This document shows positions 43,958 to 52,382 of a DNA stretch of 62,478 nucleotides, in pieces. Every line of letters begins with the position of its first letter. Position 1 is the stretch's first letter. Source of the DNA: Bryobacterales bacterium (GTDB lineage Bacteria > Acidobacteriota > Terriglobia > Bryobacterales > Bryobacteraceae); contig DAIDHC010000179.1 of the NCBI GenBank assembly GCA_027452065.1, positions 1 to 62,478 of the forward strand. Reading direction: 5' to 3'. The notes below the pieces were generated by a model. The model made no database searches. It was not told the DNA's origin and saw only the letters and a program-made list of their open reading frames with translations. The position numbers and the translations under genes are program-made.

Positions 43958-45001
43958 ATGACAATTGCTCATGAAGAGCTGGTGAGTTTTGCGCGCGAGA
44001 TTTTAGTCCGGCTCAGGGTGCCGGAGGCGAAGGCCGACCTGGTGGCCAGGTCGCTGGTTGCCAGCAACCTGCGCGGGGTCGATTCGCACGGTCTGCAACT
44101 GCTGCCCTATTACGTCGAACAGATCCTGTTGGAAAACATTCGCGCCGGGGCCGACGGCAAGGTGATTTCCGAGAGCGGCGGGTGCGTGCTGTTTGACGGC
44201 GAACAGGCCTTCGGACAACACGTCGCCGCCCAGTGCTGCGACCATGCCGCGAGGCTGGCGGGCGTGCACGGGCTGGGCATGGTGGTGGCGCGCGAGTCCA
44301 ATCATTACGGCGCCGCCGCGTTCTGGAGCCAGCGCATCGCCGACGCCGGCTACCTCGGATTGACGGCCTGCAACGCTTCGGCGCTGGTGGCGCCGTGGCA
44401 GGGCAAGGAGGCGCGCTTCGGCACCAATCCCATCAGCCTGGCGCTGCCCGGCCCGGAGCTCTGGCTGCTCGACATGGCGACGACCACGGTGGCGCTGAAC
44501 AAAGTGCTGAACGCTTCTCTGTCCGGCAAGGAAACGATACCGGCCGGCTGGGCAATGGACGCCGAGGGCGTTCCCACTACCGATACGGCGACGGCGCTGA
44601 AGGGATTGTTGATGCCACTCGGTGGATACAAGGGAAGCGGCCTGGCGATGATGGTGGAAATCCTGTGCGCGGTGCTCAGCGGCGGCGCGATGAGCACGGA
44701 GCTGGGCGGCGTTTACAACCGCACGAAACCGATGCGGACGAGCCAGATGTTCCTGGCGATCGACGTCAAGCGGTTCCTGCCGCTGGATGAGTTCGTCGAG
44801 CGGATGCGATGGCTGGTGGAGAAGGTGAAATCCTCGGCGCCGGCGTATGGCTTCGACGAGGTGATGGTGGCCGGGGACCCGGAGTGGCGCGCGCGGGAGA
44901 AGCGGCTGGCCGAAGGCATCCCGTTGTCGGAGGGGGCGTGGAAGAATCTGTGTGAAACAGCGGCGCGCCTGAATGTTCCGCTTCCGCCGCCGGCCAGCTA
45001 A
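43958..45001 (+). CDS. Malate/L-lactate dehydrogenase family (Ldh2) oxidoreductase
   Basis: A 347-residue NAD(P)-dependent dehydrogenase of the Ldh2/MDH2 family (malate, lactate, ureidoglycolate, sulfolactate). Signature segments are LRGVDSHGLQLLPYY with the conserved His, ESNHYGAAAFW, FGTNPISLALP and MPLGGYKGSGLAMMVEILCAVLSG. The exact hydroxy-acid substrate cannot be assigned. It directly precedes the xseB-ispA group with a 9-base gap and might be co-transcribed with it. Confidence 0.88.
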   Translation: MTIAHEELVSFAREILVRLRVPEAKADLVARSLVASNLRGVDSHGLQLLPYYVEQILLENIRAGADGKVISESGGCVLFDGEQAFGQHVAAQCCDHAARLAGVHGLGMVVARESNHYGAAAFWSQRIADAGYLGLTACNASALVAPWQGKEARFGTNPISLALPGPELWLLDMATTTVALNKVLNASLSGKETIPAGWAMDAEGVPTTDTATALKGLLMPLGGYKGSGLAMMVEILCAVLSGGAMSTELGGVYNRTKPMRTSQMFLAIDVKRFLPLDEFVERMRWLVEKVKSSAPAYGFDEVMVAGDPEWRAREKRLAEGIPLSEGAWKNLCETAARLNVPLPPPAS

Positions 45002-45010
45002 AATAGGGCG

Positions 45011-45253
45011 ATGTCCGAGGAAGAGCAAAAGCCGGACTCGTTCGAGGCCGGCCTCAACGAGTTGGAGTCGATCGTCAAACAGATGGAGGCGGGCGACCTG
45101 CCGCTGGAGCGGTCGCTCGAGCTGTTCGAAAAAGGGATGGCGATCAGCGAGCGATGCCGGAAGCAGTTGGAGGAAGCCGAGACCCGCGTCGAGATCCTGT
45201 TGAAGAAGGATGAGAAGATGCAGGCCGAGCCGTTCAGCCCGGGCAACGCATGA
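45011..45253 (+). CDS. xseB: Exodeoxyribonuclease VII small subunit
   Basis: An 80-residue helical protein with the XseB pattern FEAGLNELESIVKQMEAGDLPLERSLELFEKGMAI, forming the small subunit of the single-strand DNA exonuclease with XseA. It overlaps the prenyltransferase gene by 4 bases (ATGA), the widely conserved xseB-ispA order. No xseA gene is in the window. Confidence 0.93.
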   Translation: MSEEEQKPDSFEAGLNELESIVKQMEAGDLPLERSLELFEKGMAISERCRKQLEEAETRVEILLKKDEKMQAEPFSPGNA

Positions 45254-46131
45254 CCCTGGAACAGTATCTCGCCTCCGCGCAGCACCGTGTGGAGCAGGCC
45301 ATGGACCGCTGGGTTCCGGCCGAGGCCGTGCCGCCGGAGACCATCCACAAGGCGATGCGCTACAGCCTTTTCGCGGGAGGCAAGAGGATTCGACCCGTCC
45401 TGTGCATGGCGGCGGCCGAGGCGGTGTCGGACTTGCCGCGCGATATCGACTCGGTGGCCTGTACGCTCGAGCTGATCCATACCTACTCGCTGATTCACGA
45501 CGACCTTCCGGCGCTGGACAACGACGACCTGCGGCGCGGCCGCCCGACCTGCCACAAAGTGTTCGGAGAAGCGATGGCGATTCTGGCCGGCGACGCTCTG
45601 CTCACCCTCGCCTTTCAGGTGCTGGCGCAGTTGCCGGGCGCGGCCGCGCAGACGATCCGGCTGGTGGAGGAGCTGGCGTCGGCCTCGGGCACGGTGGGCG
45701 GCATGATCGGCGGGCAGGTGCACGATCTGGAGTCCGAGGGCCAGCCTCCGGGAGCGGCGCTGCTCGAATCGATCCACCGCGCAAAGACCGGAGCGCTGAT
45801 TCGCGCCAGCGTGCGCATGGGCGCGATTCACGCCGGCGCCGACCCGGAGCAGTTGGACGCACTCTCCCGCTACGGGACCCACGTGGGACTGGCGTTTCAG
45901 ATTGTCGACGATCTGCTGGACGTCGAGGCATCCTCGGAGCAGTTGGGCAAGACGGCCGGTAAGGATGCGGTGCAGCAGAAGGTGACGTTCCCGGCGGTCT
46001 ACGGGCTGGAGCGCTCGCGGGAGATGGCCGAGCGGGAGCGCCTGGGAGCGCACCTGGCGTTGAACCTCTTCGACGACCGCGCTGAACGGCTGCGGGAACT
46101 CGCGGACCTGATTGTGCGCCGGAGGGCCTGA
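45250..46131 (+). CDS. ispA: Polyprenyl synthetase (farnesyl/geranylgeranyl diphosphate synthase)
   Basis: A 293-residue all-helical prenyltransferase that condenses isopentenyl diphosphate with allylic diphosphates. The first Asp-rich motif is DDLPALDNDDLRRG (about 83-96), with GGKRIRP before it and the second Asp-rich motif in FQIVDDLLDVEAS. The residues before the first motif (THSLIHDD type; here IHTYSLIHDD) fit a short-chain FPP/GGPP synthase; final chain length is not certain. Coupled to xseB by ATGA. Confidence 0.92.
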   Translation: MTLEQYLASAQHRVEQAMDRWVPAEAVPPETIHKAMRYSLFAGGKRIRPVLCMAAAEAVSDLPRDIDSVACTLELIHTYSLIHDDLPALDNDDLRRGRPTCHKVFGEAMAILAGDALLTLAFQVLAQLPGAAAQTIRLVEELASASGTVGGMIGGQVHDLESEGQPPGAALLESIHRAKTGALIRASVRMGAIHAGADPEQLDALSRYGTHVGLAFQIVDDLLDVEASSEQLGKTAGKDAVQQKVTFPAVYGLERSREMAERERLGAHLALNLFDDRAERLRELADLIVRRRA

Positions 46132-46147
46132 GCCGGCGGCCGTCGCC

Positions 46148-46876
46148 ATGGCAGCGCGCCTACGCCTCGATCAGCTTCTGGTGGACCGCGGGCTCGCGCC
46201 GAGCCGGGAAAAAGCCAAGGCGCTGATTCTCGCCGGCGAGGTCATGGTGGACCGGCAGAAGGCGTCCAAGGCGGGTCAACCGGTGGACCCGGCCGCGGCC
46301 ATCGAAGTGCGGCAGAAGCTTCCCTACGTGAGCCGCGCGGGCGCAAAGCTGGCGGCGGCGCTCGATCATTGGACGATCGATGTCCGCGACCGCGTTTGTC
46401 TGGATGTCGGCTCCTCCACCGGCGGCTTCACCGACTGCCTGCTCCAGAGGGGAGCCCGCCGCGTGTATGCGATTGACGCCGGCACGGCCCAGTTGGACTG
46501 GAAGCTGCGCAGCGACCCCCGCGTGGTGGTGAGAGAAAAAACGAACGCCCGCTACCTGCGGCCGGAAGACTTTCCCGAGCCGATGGATCTGGCGGTTTGC
46601 GACGTGAGCTTCATTTCTGCCACCATGATCCTACCCGTGTTGCCGGGGCTGTTGAGGGAAGGGGGCCAAATGGTGATTCTGGTGAAGCCGCAGTTTGAGC
46701 TGGAGCGAGAGCAGGTGGGGAGGGGAGGCGTGGTGCGCGACGCCGTTTTACGGGAACAGGCATGCCGCCGCGTTTCGGCGGCGGCGGAGGCGCTGGGCTA
46801 CCGCTGCGCCATCCTTCCCAGCCCGGTGCTGGGCGCGGAAGGCAATCAGGAGTATCTGCTCTATGCCGCGCGTTGA
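46148..46876 (+). CDS. tlyA: TlyA-type S4/FtsJ RNA 2'-O-methyltransferase
   Basis: A 242-residue protein. An N-terminal S4 RNA-binding domain (about 1-60, LRLDQLLVDRGLAPSREKAKALILAGEVMV) is followed by an FtsJ-like methyltransferase domain (VCLDVGSSTGGFTDCLLQRGARRVYAIDAGT, DLAVCDVSFISAT, VILVKPQFELERE). TlyA in mycobacteria methylates 16S and 23S rRNA and was once named a haemolysin. The ATG at 46148 is chosen because the S4 domain begins there; an upstream in-frame start at 46112 lies in ispA. The 3' end overlaps nadK. Confidence 0.92.
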   Translation: MAARLRLDQLLVDRGLAPSREKAKALILAGEVMVDRQKASKAGQPVDPAAAIEVRQKLPYVSRAGAKLAAALDHWTIDVRDRVCLDVGSSTGGFTDCLLQRGARRVYAIDAGTAQLDWKLRSDPRVVVREKTNARYLRPEDFPEPMDLAVCDVSFISATMILPVLPGLLREGGQMVILVKPQFELEREQVGRGGVVRDAVLREQACRRVSAAAEALGYRCAILPSPVLGAEGNQEYLLYAAR

Positions 46877-47726
46877 AGCCGTCGCGGTCATGACCAAGCC
46901 GGGCGCCCCGGCGGCGTTCGTTCTGCTGCCGAAGCTGATGGAGTACCTGGCGCAGCGGGGCGTTTCGGTGCGGTACGACGAGCAGTCCGCCCATTATCTT
47001 CACCGCGCCGACGGCCTGCCTCGCGAGTCGCTGGTGGACGGCACCGGAATGGTGATCGTACTGGGAGGCGACGGAACGCTTCTGTCGGCGGCGCGGGCGG
47101 TGGCCGGGCGCGAGATTCCCGTTTTTGCGGTCAACCTCGGCGGGTTGGGGTTCCTGACAACGATTCCCGTCGAAGACCTCTATCCGGAGCTGGAACGCGC
47201 GCTCGACAACGAACAGCGCATTGCCGGCCGCCGCATGCTGAGCTGTCACGTGGTCCGCGCGGGCCGTCAGATCGCCTCCTACGAGGCGCTCAACGACATC
47301 GTGATCACCAAGTCGTCGATTGCGCGAATGATCGACGTCGAAACCAACGTAGACAGCCACTACGTTTGTACTTACAAGGCCGACGGGCTGATCATCGCCA
47401 CGCCCACCGGCTCCACGGCTTACTCGCTGTCGGCCGGCGGGCCGATCATTTTTCCCGCCGTCGCCGCTCTCGCCATCACGCCCATCTGCCCGCACACGCT
47501 GACCAACCGCCCGGTGATCGTTCCCGACACCTCCGTCATCCAGGTTCGCAATCTCGCCGAGGACAACTCGGCCTATCTGACCATCGACGGACAGATCGGC
47601 GAGCCGTTGTTCAAGGACGACCATGTTCTGTGCCGGCGATCCGAGCATTCGGTGTTCTTGATTCGCCCGCCGAGGCAGCTCTTCTTCGACGTGCTGCGCC
47701 AGAAACTGAAGTGGGGAGAGCGTTGA
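46863..47726 (+). CDS. nadK: NAD kinase
   Basis: A 287-residue NAD kinase that phosphorylates NAD to NADP. Motifs: IVLGGDGTLLSAAR, NLGGLGFLTT, LNDIVITKSSIARMI, YKADGLIIATPTGSTAYSLSAGGPI, and the C-terminal beta part LTIDGQIGEP. It starts at ATG 46863, 14 bases inside the tlyA end, and its stop overlaps the symporter's TTG start. The tlyA-nadK order is common in bacteria. Confidence 0.95.
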   Translation: MPRVEAVAVMTKPGAPAAFVLLPKLMEYLAQRGVSVRYDEQSAHYLHRADGLPRESLVDGTGMVIVLGGDGTLLSAARAVAGREIPVFAVNLGGLGFLTTIPVEDLYPELERALDNEQRIAGRRMLSCHVVRAGRQIASYEALNDIVITKSSIARMIDVETNVDSHYVCTYKADGLIIATPTGSTAYSLSAGGPIIFPAVAALAITPICPHTLTNRPVIVPDTSVIQVRNLAEDNSAYLTIDGQIGEPLFKDDHVLCRRSEHSVFLIRPPRQLFFDVLRQKLKWGER

Positions 47727-48925
47727 AGCGGCCGTCGCTGACGGGCTGGATCATGATCGCGATGGCGGCCGGCGTAGCGGCCGGCATCTGGATGCCGTCG
47801 CTGGCCACCGCCAAGGCGACTCAAGCGCTGGCCACGGTGTTTCTCCGCCTCATCCAGTCCATCGTCGCTCCGCTTCTGTTTGGAACGCTGGTGTACGGGG
47901 TGGCGGGGACGGGAAGCCTGAAGACGATGGGCCGCGTCGGGCTCAAGGCGCTGCTCTATTTTGAAGTTGTCACGACGATGGCGCTGTTCATCGGGCTGGC
48001 GGCGGTAAACCTGGCGCGGCCCGGAGAGGGCGTGCGGCTGGCGGCCGACCGGCCGGCGCCGGCGGCGGCGGGCGGTGCGACGCTGGCCGGCGTTCTCGAG
48101 CACACATTCCCGGCCAGCGTCATCGACGCCATGGCGCGCGGAGAAGTGCTGCAGATCGTCATCTTCTCGCTGCTGTTCGGAGCGGCCTGCGCGGCGGCGG
48201 GCGCACAGGCCAAGCCGGTGGTCGATTTCTGCGCGGCCCTGGGGCAGGTGATGTTCCGCTACACGCGCTATGTCATGTACGCCGCGCCGGCCGGTGTTTT
48301 CGGCGCCATGGCGTACGCCATCGGCAGCCACGGCGCCTCCGTTCTGCTGAACCTGGGCAAGCTTGTGCTTACGCTGTATGGAGCGCTCGCCGTTTTCGTG
48401 ATTGTCGTCCTGGGCGCGGTGATCCTGATTGCGCGCATCCCCCTGCGCGCGTTTCTGCGAGCCGTGCGGGAACCCTGGCTGATCGCCTTCTCCACCGCTA
48501 CGAGCGAAGCGGCGCTTCCGCTGGCGCTCGAAAACATGGAAGCGTTCGGCGTTCCCAAACATATCGTTGCTTTCGTGTTGCCCGCCGGATACAGCTTCAA
48601 TCTGGACGGAAGCACGCTCTATCTTTCGCTCGCCGCCGTTTTCGTCGCCCAGGCCGCCGGCGTATCGCTCAGCCTGGGCCAGCAACTGGTGATGGTGGTG
48701 ACGTTGATGCTGACGAGCAAGGGCGTGGCCGGCGTGCCGAGGGCCGCGCTGGTGATCCTGGCCGGGACGCTGGCGACCTTTCATCTGCCGGTGGAGGGCG
48801 TGGCGGTGCTGCTGGGTGTGGACGTTCTCATGGACATGGTGCGCACCTCGGTGAACGTCCTCGGCAATTGCCTGGCTTCGGCGGTGGTGGCGCGATGGGA
48901 AGGGGTAAGCTTTTCCGCCTCCTGA
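47723..48925 (+). CDS. Dicarboxylate/amino acid:cation symporter (DAACS family)
   Basis: A 400-residue glutamate/aspartate/C4-dicarboxylate transporter with eight membrane helices and two hairpins. It shows the Ser-rich hairpin FSTATSEAALPLALENME, the GYSFNLDGSTLYLS version of the NMDGT cation-binding motif, the MLTSKGVAGVPRAALVIL hairpin, and DVLMDMVRTSVNVLGN (DXXXDXXRTXXN substrate site). The Arg in MVRTS favours an acidic substrate. The TTG start at 47723 overlaps the nadK stop (TTGA), so the two are coupled, although there is no obvious functional link. Confidence 0.9.
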   Translation: MKRPSLTGWIMIAMAAGVAAGIWMPSLATAKATQALATVFLRLIQSIVAPLLFGTLVYGVAGTGSLKTMGRVGLKALLYFEVVTTMALFIGLAAVNLARPGEGVRLAADRPAPAAAGGATLAGVLEHTFPASVIDAMARGEVLQIVIFSLLFGAACAAAGAQAKPVVDFCAALGQVMFRYTRYVMYAAPAGVFGAMAYAIGSHGASVLLNLGKLVLTLYGALAVFVIVVLGAVILIARIPLRAFLRAVREPWLIAFSTATSEAALPLALENMEAFGVPKHIVAFVLPAGYSFNLDGSTLYLSLAAVFVAQAAGVSLSLGQQLVMVVTLMLTSKGVAGVPRAALVILAGTLATFHLPVEGVAVLLGVDVLMDMVRTSVNVLGNCLASAVVARWEGVSFSAS

Positions 48926-48954
48926 GGAGGCCGGATCGGGACGCGCGAAAACAG

Positions 48955-48982
48955 ATCGGCCCCCGCCGCGGCGGAGGCCGAT
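48955..48982. other. Inverted repeat between convergent symporter and aldolase genes
   Basis: ATCGGCC (48955-48961) and GGCCGAT (48976-48982) enclose a further CCGCC/GGCGG pairing. No U-run follows on either strand, so it may be a bidirectional stem at the shared 3' end and not a standard terminator. Confidence 0.4.
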
Positions 48983-49010
48983 GCCGTCTGAATGGGATGT
49001 GCCGGAGGCG

Positions 49011-50027
49011 CTAGGCCAGAACCGCGGCTTCCATGCCCATCTTGGCGTACCAGGGCTTGGCGGGCTTCAGCGCGGCATTGACCGCGTTGATGTTCTTTAC
49101 GCCTTCGGTCCCGAGCCAGTCCTCCAGCGCCTTGAGGCCCTGCTTGGCGTACACCGGAATTCCATTCTTCCAGGTGGCGCGCCCGCAGAGAACGCCTGAA
49201 AAATCGGTGCCTGCATCCGCCGCCATGGTGAGATTTTCGATGAAGACCTCGTTGTCGACGCCGGCGCTCAGATAGATGAACGGCTTGGTGGCGACTTCGG
49301 AGGCGCGGCGGAAATACTCGACGGCCTCTTTCCACGTGTACGCCTTCTGGCCCTTGAAAACCTTCGAGCCCTCGACGTACTCGGCGTTGATGGGCACCTC
49401 GACTTTGAGCACGTCCACCAGGTACTGCGGCTGAGAGAACTCGCGCATGGCGCCCATGACGAGCTCAGGCTTCTGCTGGGCGAAGGCGAGTCCCTTTTCG
49501 TCGCCGCCGGTTGGGTCGTAGCTGACGAATTCGAGAAAGAACGGGATCTGGTTGTGCTCGCACTCGGCGCCGATGCGCTCGACGAAGGCGTGCTTGATGT
49601 CGTTGACGTTCTTGTCGTCGTGAATGCTGTAGTAGAGAAGAATCTTGACGGCGTCGCCGCCCATATCGACAATGCGCTTCACCGAAACATGCGGCAGCAG
49701 GTCCGGCAGCCGTCCGGGCTGGGTGTTGTCGTAGCCGCTCTCTTCATAGGCCAGCAGCAGGCCGGCGTTTTTGGATCGCGCCTTGGCGGCCTCCATGCCG
49801 AATTCGGGATCGAGCAGTATGGCGCTGGCATGGGGAGTCAGGACACGGGACACGGCAACCTTGAACTCCGACATCATGTCGTAGCCGACTTCGCTTTCGG
49901 CGACGCCCTTGGCCTTGGCAATGGATTTCTTCAAGCTGCCGCGCTGGTCCATGGCGGCCGCGGCGATCACGCCGCGCGAATCCGACAGCGCCTTGAGGCG
50001 GCGCAATTTTCCTTCCGAGAGTTTCAT
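49011..50027 (-). CDS. lacD: Tagatose 1,6-bisphosphate aldolase (LacD family)
   Basis: A 338-residue class I aldolase of the LacD type, which cleaves tagatose- (and often fructose-) bisphosphate into triose phosphates. Family features are MKLSEGKLRRLKALSDSRGVIAAAAMDQRGSLKK, AILLDPEFGMEAA, DAVKILLYY, FFLEFVSYD, and LKVEVPIN with the likely Schiff-base Lys. With no lactose/tagatose genes nearby, it may serve as the general sugar bisphosphate aldolase (inference). The ATG at 50027 is preferred, with AAAGGAGC just upstream. Confidence 0.88.
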   Translation of the reverse strand: MKLSEGKLRRLKALSDSRGVIAAAAMDQRGSLKKSIAKAKGVAESEVGYDMMSEFKVAVSRVLTPHASAILLDPEFGMEAAKARSKNAGLLLAYEESGYDNTQPGRLPDLLPHVSVKRIVDMGGDAVKILLYYSIHDDKNVNDIKHAFVERIGAECEHNQIPFFLEFVSYDPTGGDEKGLAFAQQKPELVMGAMREFSQPQYLVDVLKVEVPINAEYVEGSKVFKGQKAYTWKEAVEYFRRASEVATKPFIYLSAGVDNEVFIENLTMAADAGTDFSGVLCGRATWKNGIPVYAKQGLKALEDWLGTEGVKNINAVNAALKPAKPWYAKMGMEAAVLA

Positions 50028-50086
50028 AAAAGCTCCTTTCAAGCCGTTCTTTGAGTTTCGAGGGGTTCTCTATTCGAGTATAGCGG

Positions 50087-50219
50087 CCGGAGTTCCGGCG
50101 AGGCGCGCGGCGCGGGGGCCGCGGGTCGACGCCAGCATCCGCCCCTGCTCGCGCCGGGTGTGCATTCGTGAGCGGCAGCGTGGTCAGCTCGCCGGAGTTC
50201 CGGCGAGGCGCGCGGCGCG
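50087..50219. repeat. 28-bp exact direct repeat, one copy at the 3' end of ribF
   Basis: A 28-base sequence beginning CCGGAGTTCCGGCGAGG occurs at 50087-50114 and again at 50192-50219. The second copy codes the last residues of RibF (RAARLAGTPAS) on the minus strand. The first lies in the 150-base gap after ribF and would encode the same residues in the same orientation, so it looks like a partial duplication of the gene's end. Confidence 0.85.
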
Positions 50220-51149
50220 CCGGAACCAGGCCTGGGCGCGCGCGACATCCAGAAGAATCCGGGCCTTCAGCGCCTCCGGGCTTTCGAACTTCCGCTCCGG
50301 GCGAACGCGGTGGAGGAACTCGACGCGAATGCGCGCCGGGGGTTCCTCGGGCGGCGGGTCGAGCAGGTACGACTCGATGGTCCGCGCGCCTCCGCCGAAG
50401 GTGGGGCGAACGCCGACGTTGGTAATGGAGCGCCAGCGCCGGGATGTGGAGGGGTCCGAAGTTTGCGTGACGTAAACGCCGTCGGCGGGAGGGAAGGCGC
50501 CCTCGACGCCGAGGTTGAGCGTGGGTACGGTGCGCCTGGATCCGATGCCGCGGCCGGAAATCACGTCGCCCTCAACGAAGTGGGGGCGTTCGAGCATGCG
50601 GCCCGCCAGGTAGACGTTGCCGGAAAGGATCGAGGCCCGGATGCCGCTGCTCGAAACGATGAGTCCCCTGCGCCGCACGGCGGGGACGATCACGGCCTGG
50701 AAGCCGTATTGAGCGCCCAGGGCGGCCAGAGCGCTGGTGTCGCCGGCGGCGCGGGCGCCGAAGCGGAAATTCTCGCCGACCAGCACGGCGCGTGCCTGAA
50801 GCCGGGCCGCCAAAATGTCCCGGACAAATTCTTCCGGACTCAGCGCCGCGATCTGCCGCGTGAAGGGCAGCACGAACACCTGCTCCACTCCGGCCGACGC
50901 CATCAGCTCGCAGCGCTGCTCGATGGTGGTCATCAGGCGGGGAGCGCGCTCGGGCGCCACCAGCGCGGCCGGGTGGGGGTCGAAGGTGAGCACGGCGGGC
51001 TTCCAGCCATTCTCGCGGGCGAGGGAGACCACGCGCTCCATGATGCGCCGGTGCGCGGCGTGCACGCCGTCGAAGTTGCCGACGGTGAGCGCGCAAGGGC
51101 CGAAGTCCGGCGCCAGGTTCTCCAGGCTTCGAAAGACACGAAGGCTCAT
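50184..51149 (-). CDS. ribF: Bifunctional riboflavin kinase/FAD synthetase
   Basis: A 321-residue enzyme that makes FMN and FAD from riboflavin. The N-terminal nucleotidyltransferase domain has LTVGNFDGVHAAHRR, LTFDPHP and the VGENFRFGARAAGD and SSSGIRASILSGNV segments. The C-terminal kinase domain has VISGRGIGSRRTVPTLNL (the G...PTXN phosphate motif), YVTQT and TNVGVRPTFGGGARTIESYLLD. Many flavoproteins are encoded in this window, but no regulatory link is seen. The ATG overlaps the downstream end of the metallohydrolase gene by 4 bases. Confidence 0.95.
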   Translation of the reverse strand: MSLRVFRSLENLAPDFGPCALTVGNFDGVHAAHRRIMERVVSLARENGWKPAVLTFDPHPAALVAPERAPRLMTTIEQRCELMASAGVEQVFVLPFTRQIAALSPEEFVRDILAARLQARAVLVGENFRFGARAAGDTSALAALGAQYGFQAVIVPAVRRRGLIVSSSGIRASILSGNVYLAGRMLERPHFVEGDVISGRGIGSRRTVPTLNLGVEGAFPPADGVYVTQTSDPSTSRRWRSITNVGVRPTFGGGARTIESYLLDPPPEEPPARIRVEFLHRVRPERKFESPEALKARILLDVARAQAWFRRAARLAGTPAS

Positions 51150-51952
51150 GCGGCCGGCAATCCATCGGCGGGCACGGCGATCTCGAGCCCGTCGTAGGCC
51201 AGGTGGACGCCCGGCGGAAGCGAAGCCTGGGTATCGGCGTGGGCCAGGTCGTGGGAAATGTGCGTGAAAAAGGCCCGCGCGGGCTTCAGCGCGGCCACCG
51301 TGGCCAGGCTTTGGGCAACTGTCGAGTGCGTGGGATGCGGACGGTGGCGCAGAGCGTCGAGAAACAGCACGTCGAGACCTTGAAGCCGGGCCATCGTCTC
51401 TTCGGGAATCTCGCTGTGATCGGTCAGGTAGGCGGCCGCGCCCAGGCGGAAGCCGAATACCGTGGAGCGGCCGTGATTCAACCGGAGCGGCGTAACGGGC
51501 AGGCCGAGAACGTCGAAGGGAGCTTCGCCGAAGGTCCGCACTTCGATCTGAGGCACGGCGGACTCGGCGGCCGAGGCGTCGAAGGCGTAGCGGAACACGC
51601 GGCGGATGTCGGCGATGGTGTCCTCGGAGCCGAAGACGGGGATGGCGGCGCGCTGCTTGAAATTGAGAGGGCGGACGTCGTCGAGGCCGAGGATGTGATC
51701 GGCGTGGGAGTGGGTATAGAGCACGGCGTCCACGCGATCGATGCCCGCGCGCAGGGCCTGCTGGCGGAAATCCGGCGTGGTGTCGACGACCAGGCTCAGC
51801 CCGGCGCAGCGGATCAGAATGGACGGCCGCAGGCGCTTGTCGCGCTCGTCGCCCGACCGGCAGACGGCGCAGTGGCAGCCGAGCGTCGGGACGCCGGAGC
51901 TGGTGCCGGAGCCGAGCACGGTGATGCGGATATCCGGCTCGCTCACGCTCAA
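51146..51952 (-). CDS. PhnP-like metallo-beta-lactamase fold phosphodiesterase
   Basis: A 268-residue metallohydrolase. Metal motif THSHADHILGLDD is at about 80-92, with later ligands in LNHGRS, LTDHSEIPE and FTHISHD. The N-terminal SGTSSGVPTLGCHCAVCRSGD carries a Cys cluster like the structural zinc site of PhnP. PhnP cleaves cyclic ribose phosphates in phosphonate catabolism, but many relatives outside phn operons act on other cyclic phosphodiesters, and no phn genes are here. It overlaps ribF and the DUF1844 gene by 4 bases each. Confidence 0.85.
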   Translation of the reverse strand: MSVSEPDIRITVLGSGTSSGVPTLGCHCAVCRSGDERDKRLRPSILIRCAGLSLVVDTTPDFRQQALRAGIDRVDAVLYTHSHADHILGLDDVRPLNFKQRAAIPVFGSEDTIADIRRVFRYAFDASAAESAVPQIEVRTFGEAPFDVLGLPVTPLRLNHGRSTVFGFRLGAAAYLTDHSEIPEETMARLQGLDVLFLDALRHRPHPTHSTVAQSLATVAALKPARAFFTHISHDLAHADTQASLPPGVHLAYDGLEIAVPADGLPAA

Positions 51953-52275
51953 GCCCCGGCCGTCCCCGTGTCCCCGGGAGCGGGCTCGGCTTCGGCGCTC
52001 TTGCGGGCCTCCATCGCCTGCACGTAGCGGAACCGCAGCTCGGTGAGCGAATTCTCGATCAAACGCTGCTCGTCGCTGGTCAGATTGTTGCGCGTCTTGT
52101 CCTGCAGCATCGCCAGCAGATCGATGGCGTGGCGGGCGGCGTGGAAATCCTGCTCGGGGCGATCTTTGTCCTCGCCGAAATGCACAAGGCCGAGATACAT
52201 CTCGGCCTGCATCTTGGTCGACAGGACGAGAAACTCGAAAGTAGCCGGAGGCAGGTATGACGATGGATCGGACAT
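51949..52275 (-). CDS. DUF1844 domain protein
   Basis: A 108-residue protein with the DUF1844 pattern: PPATFEFLVLSTKMQAEMYLG, ARHAIDLLAMLQDKTRNNLTSDEQRLIENSLTELRFRYVQAM. The family is small, helical, common in Acidobacteria and Deltaproteobacteria, and of unknown function. First gene of a DUF1844-metallohydrolase-ribF run with ATGA overlaps; divergent from mazG across 107 bases. Confidence 0.88.
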   Translation of the reverse strand: MSDPSSYLPPATFEFLVLSTKMQAEMYLGLVHFGEDKDRPEQDFHAARHAIDLLAMLQDKTRNNLTSDEQRLIENSLTELRFRYVQAMEARKSAEAEPAPGDTGTAGA

Positions 52276-52382
52276 GACTGTTTCCTAGAGCGGTGCGCGG
52301 CGGCGCGGGCCGCCTCTGAATGCTATTTTATCCGACCCCCATGTTACAGTGAAAATTCCGTTGGATTTTCCCCGACTTTGAC

